This document shows positions 12,819-21,433 of a stretch of DNA of 34,033 nt, piece by piece. The stretch covers positions 1-34,033 of IMG/VR virus record IMGVR_UViG_3300050131_000236; one strand, given 5' to 3'. How positions within the stretch are numbered: the first letter of the stretch is position 1; each line of letters begins with the position of its first letter. Source of the DNA: a virus. A program made the position numbers and the translations under genes. The notes under the pieces were generated by a model that was not told the DNA's origin, did no database searches, and worked only from the letters and a program-made list of their open reading frames with translations.

Positions 12819-14276
12819 TCACCGCCCTATGCTGTAGCCTGCCGCCTGGAATTCCTTGACCGCGGCGGCGACGTCGATGCCCTTCCTCTGCGCGTACGCC
12901 CGTACCTTGTCCACTCCCGCGGCCTTCCGCGCTCCTGCAGGTGCGGCCGCACCACCCCGGCCGCCAGTCGGCCCCGGAGTCTGCCCCGCTCGGGTAGGCG
13001 GCCCGCCCGTCGGCGCCGGCGTCTGCTGTTGGCCGGAGTAATCGAAGTGATCTACCGGGTAGCCCAGCGTGCCCAGGCTCTCTTCGTATTCGTTCTGCGT
13101 GGCCTGCTTGGCCTTCCCGAGGGTGTCCTTGGCTGCCGACTCTTCCTGATCGAGCGCCCCGAGTGCCGTTTTCTGCCCTTGCTGCGCGGTCTCGCCGGGT
13201 GCGGGCTGAGCATTGACTTTCCGCCGGCGCTCCTGAATAGACTGCATCGTCTTGCTGAAATCCGACTCGGCGCCCTTCAGCCCGGAGGCCTTCTTGCTGG
13301 TGATCATGCGGAGCTGCGTCGGGTTCGGCTTTGGCGGCGCATCCGGATCTTTCTTCCGCGGCCCCATGGCCGCGCCCGCCGGCATCGTCTCCCAGGCTTT
13401 GCCGTTCCACCGCTCTGGAGTGCCGTTTTCGCCTGCCCCGATGCGGGTGACGTTCACTTTGCCGTTGTCGTCAGTGAAATGGTTGTAGGTGTACTTCTCC
13501 GGCTTGTCGGGCTTCTCCGCCGCCGTCACTCCCGCCGGCAAGTCCAGCGGAGTGACCTTGCCCGTGCTCTTGTTGATGTGTACCGGCACGTTGAAGCTCT
13601 TGGTGTCGATGTCATCCGTGCCCGGGTGAGTGATTTCCTGCTTTCGTGCTTCTTCGCGGAGCCTCTGCTGTAGCCCTTCGCCTTCCGTCGGCCGGTAGAA
13701 CGACTGCTGGCTGCCCGGCGGCGTCTGCACGCGGCTCTGGTCCGGCACAGGCACATTCACCCCGGTCGTGTTGGTGTCAGTGATGTTGCTCGGCTGATTC
13801 AGGTCCGGCTGATTCTCCCGGAGCCGCGGAAGGTCGGTGTCCATGTGGACCGTGCCTTGCGGCGACACCGGGACCGCCCCATCCTTGAACAGGGCATTCG
13901 TGTCGCTGTAGGTTTGCTGCGGCGTGGCGGCCGCCTTCGCGGCAGGTTCGAACCACTTCTTCCCCGTCACCGGATCGGTATAGATTTTCCGGCCGTCTGA
14001 GTTCGGCGGGGCGTCGCGGGTACCTAGCTTGCCCGGCGTCGTCGCGGTAGGTTTCACGGGTTGGCTGGTGACTACCATATCGGCCGGCTCATACCCCGCC
14101 TTGCGCATCTGCAGCTCGTGATCGAAATCCTGCTGGAGTTGCTTCTGCTGAAGCTGCTGCTGCTGCCCCGCCGCCGCGCGCAAACGCTGCACGAATTCGA
14201 GGCCTGCCGCCGCGCCATCGCCGTGCCCGTGCACGTAGGGGTTCTCCGCCGACATCATCGGAGCGAATTGCGCCAT
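12819..14276 (-). CDS. Gln-rich virion-associated protein
   Basis: 485 residues. A short N-terminus (NPYVHGHGDGAAAGLEF) leads into a Gln-rich coiled coil at about 30-60. Most of the rest is Pro/Thr/Asn/Gln-rich and probably disordered, with a small compact piece (KIYTDPVTGKKWFEP). It ends in a helical segment (KVRAYAQRKGIDVAAAVKEF) typical of a short peptide-binding or docking motif. It is the next-to-last gene of the late operon, tightly packed between the Ser/Gly-rich protein and the 1337-aa protein. This position suggests an internal or ejected virion component. No enzyme motif. Confidence 0.7.
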   Translation of the reverse strand: MAQFAPMMSAENPYVHGHGDGAAAGLEFVQRLRAAAGQQQQLQQKQLQQDFDHELQMRKAGYEPADMVVTSQPVKPTATTPGKLGTRDAPPNSDGRKIYTDPVTGKKWFEPAAKAAATPQQTYSDTNALFKDGAVPVSPQGTVHMDTDLPRLRENQPDLNQPSNITDTNTTGVNVPVPDQSRVQTPPGSQQSFYRPTEGEGLQQRLREEARKQEITHPGTDDIDTKSFNVPVHINKSTGKVTPLDLPAGVTAAEKPDKPEKYTYNHFTDDNGKVNVTRIGAGENGTPERWNGKAWETMPAGAAMGPRKKDPDAPPKPNPTQLRMITSKKASGLKGAESDFSKTMQSIQERRRKVNAQPAPGETAQQGQKTALGALDQEESAAKDTLGKAKQATQNEYEESLGTLGYPVDHFDYSGQQQTPAPTGGPPTRAGQTPGPTGGRGGAAAPAGARKAAGVDKVRAYAQRKGIDVAAAVKEFQAAGYSIGR

Positions 14277-14792
14277 CTAGGCCCCCAAACCCACCGGCAA
14301 GCCGCCCGCCATAAATCCGGTACTGCCGCTCAGCCCCGCGCCCCATCCGAAGCTGCTGCCCGAGGTAGTGCCGCTGCTCGTGTCCCCGACCTTGTTGAAC
14401 GCCGCCAGCAGCGAGTCGCCCAGCAGCGCCTGGTCGAAATTCAACTGCTGGCCCGCCGCCGCGGAGTTATTTCCGGCGAGCGCGCCCTGTCTTCCCAGCT
14501 CGGTTTGCACCGCCGCCTTTCCCGTGCTTCCCGACTGCCCGAACCCGCGCGCCGCCAGGAACCGGTTCATCCGGTCGCCTACCCCGGCGTAGCTTTTGTT
14601 GATCGTGTCCGCGTTCTGCGTCTGCGTCGCCGTCACGTTGGGGCTCATCCCTCCGCTGGCCACCCCCGGCAACAGCTTGCTGAACGCCTGCATCAGGGAG
14701 TCCTGCAGGCTCGACTGGCCCGGCGTGTACGTGTTGTTCTGCGACCCGCTGCTGTTCGAGTTGCTGCTCGTGCCGCCTAGACTCAATCCCAT
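14277..14792 (-). CDS. Gly/Ser/Asn-rich structural-type protein
   Basis: 171 residues, with a low-complexity start (MGLSLGGTSSNSNSSGSQNN) and end (GTTSGSSFGWGAGLSGSTG) around a helical core (LQDSLMQAFSKLLPG, DRMNRFLAARGF, FDQALLGDSLLAAFN). The TAG stop abuts the next ATG. The layout of flexible Gly/Ser ends around an Ala/Gln helix is common in small phage virion proteins. The start lies inside the reading frame of the GNAT-like gene. Confidence 0.65.
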   Translation of the reverse strand: MGLSLGGTSSNSNSSGSQNNTYTPGQSSLQDSLMQAFSKLLPGVASGGMSPNVTATQTQNADTINKSYAGVGDRMNRFLAARGFGQSGSTGKAAVQTELGRQGALAGNNSAAAGQQLNFDQALLGDSLLAAFNKVGDTSSGTTSGSSFGWGAGLSGSTGFMAGGLPVGLGA

Positions 14793-15273
14793 CGAATTCC
14801 TCCCGCGTAATTCCCACCGCCACCGCGTTCACCGGCAGCCCATCCCTCACCGTGTGATGCCGCAAAACGCCTTCGATCTTGCCGCCGTGTCTCACGCATA
14901 ACGCCACCGCCAGGCGGTTGTTCTCCGGGATCAGCCCCAGGATCTTGCCCACCGCCGTCGTCTCAAAAATCCGGCCGAGTGCCTGGCGGAGCGCCTCCGC
15001 CGCGCTCGCATGGTCCCAAAACCGCCGGCTGAAGAGCATGTGCGCGATCGCCAGGGCCGGCGTGGCCATTTCGAACAGGAGAGCCCCTCCAATTTGCCCC
15101 TCCTTGCTCGCTGCGAAGGTCCGCCAGGTCGCGGACACCCTGATGGAGTATTCGACAAATTCCTCCGCCGTCTTGGGCGAGAAGTCGTCGCACACCATCC
15201 GCCGCCGCTCATTCACCCAGCTCCAGGCCATCGGCCAGGCCCAAGTGGGAAAAGGTTCAGTCAGTTCGATCAT
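14467..15273 (-). CDS. GNAT-like protein whose frame runs into the next gene
   Basis: 268 codons. Residues 1-160 look like a phage GNAT-type fold: an EFVEYSIRVSATWRTFAA helix, GGALLFEMA strand, a helix with SAAEALRQALGRIFE, and GKILGLIPENNRLAVALCVRHGG, the acetyl-CoA-binding region of the family (Asn118-Asn119-Arg120 then the helix). Acetyltransferase-fold proteins occur in some podovirus structural operons; whether this one is active is unclear. From residue 161 the frame overlaps the 14277-14792 gene and becomes Arg/Gln/Gly-rich. This is either an uncontrolled extension or an overprinted tail. The start ATG abuts the upstream TAA. Confidence 0.7.
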   Translation of the reverse strand: MIELTEPFPTWAWPMAWSWVNERRRMVCDDFSPKTAEEFVEYSIRVSATWRTFAASKEGQIGGALLFEMATPALAIAHMLFSRRFWDHASAAEALRQALGRIFETTAVGKILGLIPENNRLAVALCVRHGGKIEGVLRHHTVRDGLPVNAVAVGITREEFDGIESRRHEQQLEQQRVAEQHVHAGPVEPAGLPDAGVQQAVAGGGQRRDEPQRDGDADAERGHDQQKLRRGRRPDEPVPGGARVRAVGKHGKGGGANRAGKTGRARRK

Positions 15274-15777
15274 TTAAGCCATTTTCTCGATCATCAACGT
15301 CAGGGAATACTGCGGGGCGCCGGTGACGCCGAGCGCCGTCACTCCATACTGCACCTGCGCCGATCCCGCCGTTTTGACCACCAGCACCCCCGAGAGCACG
15401 CCGACGCTCGTCGCGGGCATGTTCCCCGGGTAATATTGTGTCCGCGTTGCGCCGTCGTTGGCGGAAATATAGGGCGAGAACGCTCCGGCGGTCCCCGCCA
15501 CAGTCATCACGGCGTACAGCCAGATCCGGTACGTTCCAGCAGGGATCATCGCCCCGGCAATCAACAGATTTGTTGGCGAGATGGGCGCGTTCAGGCCAGT
15601 CAGCGCCAAAGTTCCAATAATGCCGCTCGCCGCGGCCGGCGCCGGCGCCGCCGCGGCCGCGGGGGTCGCCGCGATGTCCGCCATGGCGACGTTGATCCGC
15701 CGCAACCGGTCGTTCAGCGTCGCGACCAGGTCCGCGCCGGCAATGCTCTGCGGAATGGCCGGTATCTGCTGACTCAC
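15274..15777 (-). CDS. Structural-type beta-rich protein
   Basis: 167 residues, starting at the GTG of a GTGA overlap with the 1597-aa gene. The N-terminus is a helix (LVATLNDRLRRINVAMADI) followed by an Ala/Pro linker. The remaining ~110 residues are beta-rich (GTYRIWLYAVMTVAGTAG, SANDGATRTQYYPG), resembling C-terminal receptor-binding or trimerising domains of tail fibres. It could extend or cap the large tail protein encoded just upstream. No family recognised. Confidence 0.65.
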   Translation of the reverse strand: MSQQIPAIPQSIAGADLVATLNDRLRRINVAMADIAATPAAAAAPAPAAASGIIGTLALTGLNAPISPTNLLIAGAMIPAGTYRIWLYAVMTVAGTAGAFSPYISANDGATRTQYYPGNMPATSVGVLSGVLVVKTAGSAQVQYGVTALGVTGAPQYSLTLMIEKMA

Positions 15778-18700
15778 CCTGTCACCTCAAAGGGCACATC
15801 CACCCACTGCCACACGTCCGGCGTCTCCTCCACGCTCAGCACCTTGCCCCAGATCCACTGTGCTGGCTCGGCCGCCGCCCCGGGCGGCGTCGGATTCACC
15901 GGCAACGGCGCCCACTGCCACTCCGGCTTCGTCGGCTCCACCGGCAAGTCGCTCCAGCTGAACTCCGCCGGCGTCGCCGGTATAGGGATGTCCTGCCATG
16001 CCGGCACCGCGTCCGAATTTTCCAGCGGATACTCGTCCCAGTCCCACCGCGCGCTGCTTTGGTTGACTTCCCGGCTCCAGGATCGCAGTCGGAAAATCCG
16101 GGCGGCCGCCGGGCTGGTGAGAGAGATCTGAAGCAACCGCCCGCGAATGCCGGGAGGCAGCGGGATAGTGAAGGTCATGCGCCCGTTGGGTGTCGTGACC
16201 GTGGTGCTCCAGACCTGCGCGAGCTGGCCGCCCTGCTCGGTGTATGCCGTGATGGTCAGAATGCCATCCGCCAGTACATCGATTTCGATCTTCTTGTGGA
16301 TCTTGATCTTGCCGCTCTGAAAATCGAACGCCAGCGTGTTGACCGTCTCCTGCGCCGAGGGCGTCACCGCCGCCAGATACCGCCCGATGCGGCACGCCCT
16401 CACCTGCGCCCGGTACAAACGGAACCCTGCCGCGCTCGAGACCACCGTGCGGATCGACCGGCCCTCGATCGGGAAGGTGCCCGGCCCCGACAGCGGGATG
16501 GTCGCCCAATGGCGCGACGTCGGCCCGGTGGTCAGCGCCGCGTTCTTGCGCACCGCCATCGCTTCCCCGGGCAGGTCGGTATAGATGGCGCAGTTGGCCG
16601 CTCCGTCCGAATCCATTTCGAAGCGCACCTGGTCGAAATACTTATCGGTGGGGCTGCCCCAGTCCTGCGCCATGGAATCCCACACCGCGCCGGCCGCCGC
16701 CTCGTAACTCTCCGCATACACCCCGATCGCCCGCCCGTGGATCCGCGCTCCAAACAGCTTGAACGCCGCCGCGCTGGTGATAGTCACCCGCACCAGGCGC
16801 CCGAAGAGGTAGTTGTCCGGGACGATCCCCTGCGGCAGGGGAATCTGCACCTTCGTCCGTCCGCTGGTGGCCGCCGGCGTCTTCACCACGCGCGAAATCA
16901 TCACGTTCCCCGGCAGGTCCGTGTAGACCGTGACGGTGTAGCTCCCGTATGCCCAGATGTCCAGCTCGAGCGCGCGCAGTTGCTTCACCGTCTGGCTACC
17001 CAGGTCCAGGTCGGTGGTATCCCACAAGGCGCCGCCGGCCGCTTCGTTGACGTCCACGAAGGTCCCGATGGCGCGCACCCTGAGCTTTGCCCCGTACAGC
17101 CGGAAAGCCAGCGTGCCGCTGAGAATCAAACGCAGCAAACGCCCCTCGACGAACTGCTCGAGCGCCGCGTTGATCGTCAGGGGAATCAGCACCTTCTGCC
17201 TGCCCGTGGTGCTGACCCCGGCGGCGGCAACCTGCACCGCGATCGCGCCCGGCGTCTCCACTCCCCCTACCCAGGTGATATCGCTCAGCAGTTGCGCCAT
17301 CATCGTGCCGCCGCTGACATCGATGTCTAGTTCCAGCTCGCGCGCTTCCTTCACCGCCGGGCTGCCCCAGTCCTGCTCGCGCGAATCGAACACCGCGCCG
17401 CCCGCCGCCTCGTAGGCTTCGATATAGACCCCCACCGGCAGCAACTCCACCGCTGCCTCGTAGAGAATGAACTTCGACCCGCCCGACAATTGCAGCCGGC
17501 ACATCCGCCCTTCGATCGGTAGCGCCACCCACCAGGTGGGCGAGCTCGCCGGCGTGTGGCCCGTGTTGCCGTTCTGCAAGCTCTGGTAGGCCACGCCGGC
17601 GCTCCACACCTGCTGCCCCAGCGTGTACGTCGTTCCGCCGGCGTACGCTGGCGGATTCGCCGTGGGTTGCGGCAGCGGCAGCCGGACGAAGCGCCGCCCT
17701 GCCGTCCCCGTGTTGACGGTCGCGGTGAAGCGCGAGGCCTGCGCGTTGCCCGGCAGGTCTGTCAGGAAGGTAAGCGTGACGTTGCTGTTGAAGGTCTCGA
17801 TCTCTAGCGAGATCTCGCGGAACCGCTTGATCGGCACCGCCGCCAGGGCGATCGCGAACGTCCGCGGAATCTTCGTGATGGCGCTCTCAAAGCTCAGCTC
17901 CATCGAATCCCAAACGAAGCCGCCCGCCGCCTCGTAGGCCTCCACGTACGTGCCCACCACGCGCATCAGCAACCGCGCGGCGTACAGCCGGAACGGTCCG
18001 GCGGCTGCCAAGAGCGCCACCCGCCACAGATACCCTTCCGTGTAGCTCGGTGGCGGCCCCGCCGTGGAGAACGGGTACTTCATCAGCGCGCGGCCGCTGT
18101 TGGCCGTCACCGTGGGCGTCTGCCGCACCGCCAGCGCGTTGCCCGGCAGGTCGGAGTACAGATTCACCGCCACGTTGCCGCTCGAGGCGTCGATGTCCAG
18201 CTCGAGCTCCTTGCACTGCTTTACCTTGCCCACGCCCAGATCGCTTGGCAGGGTGCTCGCCGCCAGCGCCAGCCGAGCCTCTTCGTAGTAGTACAGGTAG
18301 ACGTTGTGGATGATCAGCAAATGGCTGGCCGCGGCCGTGATCTGCACCGAGAGATTCTTCGCCAGCACGCCGTCGACGCCCAGCGCGAAGCTGCTCTGCT
18401 GGCGCGCCGTGCCGGTAATCGTCCCGAGCGCGGTTGGAATCGCCAGCCACCAGGCCGGCGAGCTCGCCGGCGTGTGCCCCGTGTTGTTGCCTTGCAGGCT
18501 CTGATAGAGAAGGCCTCCGCTGGTCGCCCATTGCGCCACCGCGTACGTCGTGCCCCCGGCATACGCCGCCGCGTTGAAATTGGCGCCATTGTCGTAGCCG
18601 GCGCTCACCGTGGCCGTGTCGCCGGCGAATTCGTAATCGATCACCACCTCCAGCCACTTCTTCTGGTTGTCCGGCAGGCCGCCGTCTTCATAATGCGACT

Positions 18701-20567
18701 GGTAATCGCAGTTGATCGCCGCGGCGCCCGAATCCGTCGTCCCCGCGCCGCGGAAGTCGTCCACATTCACTCCCAGCGCCGCTCCGCCCGCCGATCCCGT
18801 GAGTCCGCACATCACCGCGCCGTCGAACAGGAAGCCGTAAAACCCCGTCGTGCCGGAGATGATGTTGTAGTGCATGAACCAGCGCTGCGACTCTTCGTGG
18901 TACACCAGCACCCGGTAGGCGTCCGTGCTCCCGGTCTTCTCGGCATAGCCGATGTACAGCTTGCCCAACCCATAGCCCAGCGCCACGGCGTAGGGAAAGA
19001 TCGAATTGGCGTTGTAGCTCGTGCCCGGTTGGATGCTGCCGTAAGTCGTAATGCCGGCGCTCGTCAGGCCCGTCTGAAACAGCGGCCGGATGGCGCTGCC
19101 CGCCTCTTTCACCCGGTCCATATCGAACACGTAAAGCCCGCCGGGCCCCACGAAGTAATCGATGCTGCCCGCCGGCGTCACCGCAAACGCGCCCGCCAGG
19201 CCGAGGGCATCGGTAATCTGCTGCAAGTAGCCGGTGTCCGGATCGCCCACCAGCATCCAGATGGAGCGTTCCTTGTAAATCACCAGGATGTTGGTGTGCA
19301 CCGTGCACCACAGGATTGCCTCGCCCTCGGTGCCCACGTCCACCCAGTTGCCCACCGCCGCGTCGGCCGAGCCGGGCCAGTATTGCGGCACGTCCGGGTT
19401 GGTGTAGAACAGCCGGTTCGAGTTGGCCACCGTTGACCAGGCGAACAGCCGCGAGAAATGCGGTCCCACCATCCCGGCGGCAGCCGGCGGCGGATCGTTG
19501 TCCGTGGGCATCGTGACGCCGGCGTTGGTCACATCCAGGTCGGAAAAGCTGAAGGTCCACGTGGTGGTGGAGTTGTCCCCGATCGTTGTCACCTGGTAGG
19601 CCTGCCCCAGCGTGCCGCCGATCGCGTAGATATTGCGGAAGCCTCCGCTCATGCGGGCATCCGCGCTCACCGCGAGGTTGGTCAGCGTCACCGAGTGCGC
19701 GCCGTCCAGCAGCACCGGGTTGGAAACCGCGCTGGGGTTCGATTCCAGGGTTTCGTCCGCCGTCTGAAAGGTTTCGTAGAAGGTATAGGTGCCGTTCGGC
19801 AGCGAGGTGACCGAGCCGTTGGCCAGGTTGGCGGCCGTGTTGCCGTCGCTGCCCGAAACCTGCACCAGGGTATTGGCCACAATCGGCGTGATCACCACCC
19901 CGTGCGCCGGCGTGCCATCGTACGTTACCGTGCAGTTGGGGTCCGCCGAGGCCATGCTGGCGATCACCAGCGGAATCTGTGCCGCGCTATAGCCGTTCTC
20001 CGCAAACTGGTAGAGGTTGCCGGCGATGTTTAGGTAGTGGATGTAGGCCGGATTGCTCTGCAGCGAGTAGACGTAGGTGGCTGAGCCCACCGTCGCCCCC
20101 ACGGCCGCCGCCGCCGCGGTGGGCGAGTTGGCCGGCTGCGCCAGGTTCCACGTCTGCGACGTCCCGGCGCCCAGGCTGGCCTGGTGCCGGCCCTGCTTGC
20201 CGCGGTTCATGAAGTACACGCAGCCATTCATACAGGCCAGGCCGATGCGTCCGCCGTCGAATCCCGTGGCGATCGCCGAGGCGTTGAAGTTCCAGTACAG
20301 CTTGCTCGGTGTGGGCGTCCCGATCGAAGCGTTGCAGCCGACGTAGTAATCCCCGTTGATGCCGCCGTTGACGAAAGCGGAATGCGCCAGGCCGGCGCCC
20401 GTGATGGAAAACTTCTGCGGATACCCGAAGCGCGAGACCAGGTTCCCCAGCCGGTCCACCCGCCAGTTCTGCGCCTGGAGGTAATCGGTTTTCGGCACCT
20501 TGTCGACGGGCGGCAGCAGGTTGAACCCGCCGCCCAAAATCTGCAGTTCCTTGCGCTTGTATCCCAC
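15774..20567 (-). CDS. Very large tail protein: propeller-like hub, repeat modules and carbohydrate-binding-like inserts
   Basis: 1597 residues from a GTG start. Residues 1-600 resemble phage tail hub/propeller proteins: GGFNLLPPVDKVP near the N-terminus, VIYKERSIWMLVGDPDTG, then LQQITDALGLAG and YFVGPGGLYVFDMDRV. Residues about 780-1460 hold at least six copies of a beta module recognisable by (E)LELDID...LYTDLPGNA.A.R followed by SGR...IPLP and RLYGA.....IG.YVEAYEAAGG..WDS. Two inserted modules near 659-712 and 969-1016 (GTTY...G...Y.SLQ..N.GHTPASSP.WW) look like CBM5/12-type chitin-binding domains often used by phage fibres. The C-terminus is Pro/Trp-rich. Likely tail/receptor-binding component of a short-tailed virion. 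Confidence 0.8.
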   Translation of the reverse strand: MGYKRKELQILGGGFNLLPPVDKVPKTDYLQAQNWRVDRLGNLVSRFGYPQKFSITGAGLAHSAFVNGGINGDYYVGCNASIGTPTPSKLYWNFNASAIATGFDGGRIGLACMNGCVYFMNRGKQGRHQASLGAGTSQTWNLAQPANSPTAAAAAVGATVGSATYVYSLQSNPAYIHYLNIAGNLYQFAENGYSAAQIPLVIASMASADPNCTVTYDGTPAHGVVITPIVANTLVQVSGSDGNTAANLANGSVTSLPNGTYTFYETFQTADETLESNPSAVSNPVLLDGAHSVTLTNLAVSADARMSGGFRNIYAIGGTLGQAYQVTTIGDNSTTTWTFSFSDLDVTNAGVTMPTDNDPPPAAAGMVGPHFSRLFAWSTVANSNRLFYTNPDVPQYWPGSADAAVGNWVDVGTEGEAILWCTVHTNILVIYKERSIWMLVGDPDTGYLQQITDALGLAGAFAVTPAGSIDYFVGPGGLYVFDMDRVKEAGSAIRPLFQTGLTSAGITTYGSIQPGTSYNANSIFPYAVALGYGLGKLYIGYAEKTGSTDAYRVLVYHEESQRWFMHYNIISGTTGFYGFLFDGAVMCGLTGSAGGAALGVNVDDFRGAGTTDSGAAAINCDYQSHYEDGGLPDNQKKWLEVVIDYEFAGDTATVSAGYDNGANFNAAAYAGGTTYAVAQWATSGGLLYQSLQGNNTGHTPASSPAWWLAIPTALGTITGTARQQSSFALGVDGVLAKNLSVQITAAASHLLIIHNVYLYYYEEARLALAASTLPSDLGVGKVKQCKELELDIDASSGNVAVNLYSDLPGNALAVRQTPTVTANSGRALMKYPFSTAGPPPSYTEGYLWRVALLAAAGPFRLYAARLLMRVVGTYVEAYEAAGGFVWDSMELSFESAITKIPRTFAIALAAVPIKRFREISLEIETFNSNVTLTFLTDLPGNAQASRFTATVNTGTAGRRFVRLPLPQPTANPPAYAGGTTYTLGQQVWSAGVAYQSLQNGNTGHTPASSPTWWVALPIEGRMCRLQLSGGSKFILYEAAVELLPVGVYIEAYEAAGGAVFDSREQDWGSPAVKEARELELDIDVSGGTMMAQLLSDITWVGGVETPGAIAVQVAAAGVSTTGRQKVLIPLTINAALEQFVEGRLLRLILSGTLAFRLYGAKLRVRAIGTFVDVNEAAGGALWDTTDLDLGSQTVKQLRALELDIWAYGSYTVTVYTDLPGNVMISRVVKTPAATSGRTKVQIPLPQGIVPDNYLFGRLVRVTITSAAAFKLFGARIHGRAIGVYAESYEAAAGAVWDSMAQDWGSPTDKYFDQVRFEMDSDGAANCAIYTDLPGEAMAVRKNAALTTGPTSRHWATIPLSGPGTFPIEGRSIRTVVSSAAGFRLYRAQVRACRIGRYLAAVTPSAQETVNTLAFDFQSGKIKIHKKIEIDVLADGILTITAYTEQGGQLAQVWSTTVTTPNGRMTFTIPLPPGIRGRLLQISLTSPAAARIFRLRSWSREVNQSSARWDWDEYPLENSDAVPAWQDIPIPATPAEFSWSDLPVEPTKPEWQWAPLPVNPTPPGAAAEPAQWIWGKVLSVEETPDVWQWVDVPFEVTG

Positions 20568-20581
20568 TACCCGTCAATTCG

Positions 20582-20619
20582 CCAGCTGGTAGGACAGGCC
20601 TCCCGGCCTGTCCAGCTGG
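20582..20619. repeat. REP-like compound palindrome
   Basis: GGACAGGCC (20592-20600) and GGCCTGTCC (20605-20613) pair perfectly around TCCC. The hairpin is bracketed by two CCAGCTGG palindromes (20582-20589 and 20612-20619). I recall similar GGACAGGC-type palindromes scattered in Acidobacteriota chromosomes, so it looks host-derived. It lies between a late gene start and a + strand ORF. Confidence 0.7.
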
Positions 20620-20631
20620 TACCCTGGAGGC

Positions 20632-20838
20632 GTGGTCACCCCGTCCATCGAAGAGATATGGGAAGCCCTTGTGAAGTCGGTTAAACTCCAGTCTCATTAC
20701 GCCAAGCTGCTGAACATGTGGGACGGTGGGGAACGCCGCTCTTTTGAAAGTGCCGAGGAGTGGATAAATCGGCTCCGCGAGGTTCGCCCTACTGCCCCGG
20801 GCCCCACAGATGCTCAATCAGCTGATCGTACAGATTGA
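20632..20838 (+). CDS. Small + strand protein inserted in the late operon
   Basis: 68 residues from a GTG at 20632. GGAGG at 20626-20630 is only one base away, so a later in-frame start such as the GTG at 20671 is possible. The sequence is protein-like (SIEEIWEALVKSVKLQSHYAKLL, read through its helix, then NMWDGGERRSFESAEEWINRL) with a helix-loop-helix layout. It resembles short uncharacterised host proteins more than virion proteins. It overlaps the end of the opposing adaptor gene by 50 nt and follows the REP-like palindrome. This is the only break in strand within about 25 kb, suggesting later insertion. Confidence 0.55.
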   Translation: MVTPSIEEIWEALVKSVKLQSHYAKLLNMWDGGERRSFESAEEWINRLREVRPTAPGPTDAQSADRTD

Positions 20839-21433
20839 GCCGCTGCCCGAAGTGCGCCGCCATCTCCGGTAACGCCGAGTCCGACTCTTTGCCGCGCCCG
20901 CCGGCCAGCATGGCATACGTCAGATAGTCCTGCAGCACACTCGGCATGGCCGCCAACTGCGACGCCCCCGCCGCCACCGTCCCCGGGAACTGCTGGCAGA
21001 TCTGCTCCAGCGTCCCGCTCGTGATCGGCACCGGATACAGCGTGATCGTCCCCACGCTGCCCGCATCCAGCGAGTACCGCTTGCTCTCCCCCGCCGTCGT
21101 CGCCCAGGTATTGTCCAGCGCGAACAGGTTGCCCACCGGCGTGGCCCGTAAGAGCTGAATGCTGCCGCCCACTCCAGCCTGCGGCGCCACCCAGGCCAGC
21201 AGGGTAAACACATGGTCCGCCGGCAGGCTGTACACTCCCACCCCGGCGGTAACCGGCATCGACGTGTCCAGCCCGGTGAAGATGCCCACCTGATAGCTCA
21301 AATGCTTGGCGGCATCGTCGGCGAACTGATACAGCTCCGGAGGTGTCACGTAGCCGTTGGCCGCGCAATCCGCCAGGCTCTGGAAGCCCAGCCGGTAAAT
21401 AGCATCGTTCAGTGAGTTGAGGGCGTCAACCAT
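20789..21433 (-). CDS. Head-tail adaptor-like protein 3
   Basis: 214 residues. The pattern of an N-terminal helix with ALNSLNDAIYRLG, an aromatic/acidic helix (PPELYQFADDAAKHL), a beta insert (YSLPADHVFTLLAWV), then LEQICQQFPG and a C-terminal helical pair (LPEMAAHFGQRLNLYDQLIEHL) matches short-tailed-phage adaptor and stopper proteins. These form a ring between portal and tail hub. It overlaps the upstream adaptor gene by 8 nt. The stop is shadowed by the opposing + strand ORF. Confidence 0.65.
   Translation of the reverse strand: MVDALNSLNDAIYRLGFQSLADCAANGYVTPPELYQFADDAAKHLSYQVGIFTGLDTSMPVTAGVGVYSLPADHVFTLLAWVAPQAGVGGSIQLLRATPVGNLFALDNTWATTAGESKRYSLDAGSVGTITLYPVPITSGTLEQICQQFPGTVAAGASQLAAMPSVLQDYLTYAMLAGGRGKESDSALPEMAAHFGQRLNLYDQLIEHLWGPGQ

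Noticed and set aside
12243-13673. 476-codon + strand frame opposite the late genes
   Set aside because: Arg/Leu/Ser-rich antisense shadow of the 1337- and 485-aa genes, made by the strong GC wobble bias.
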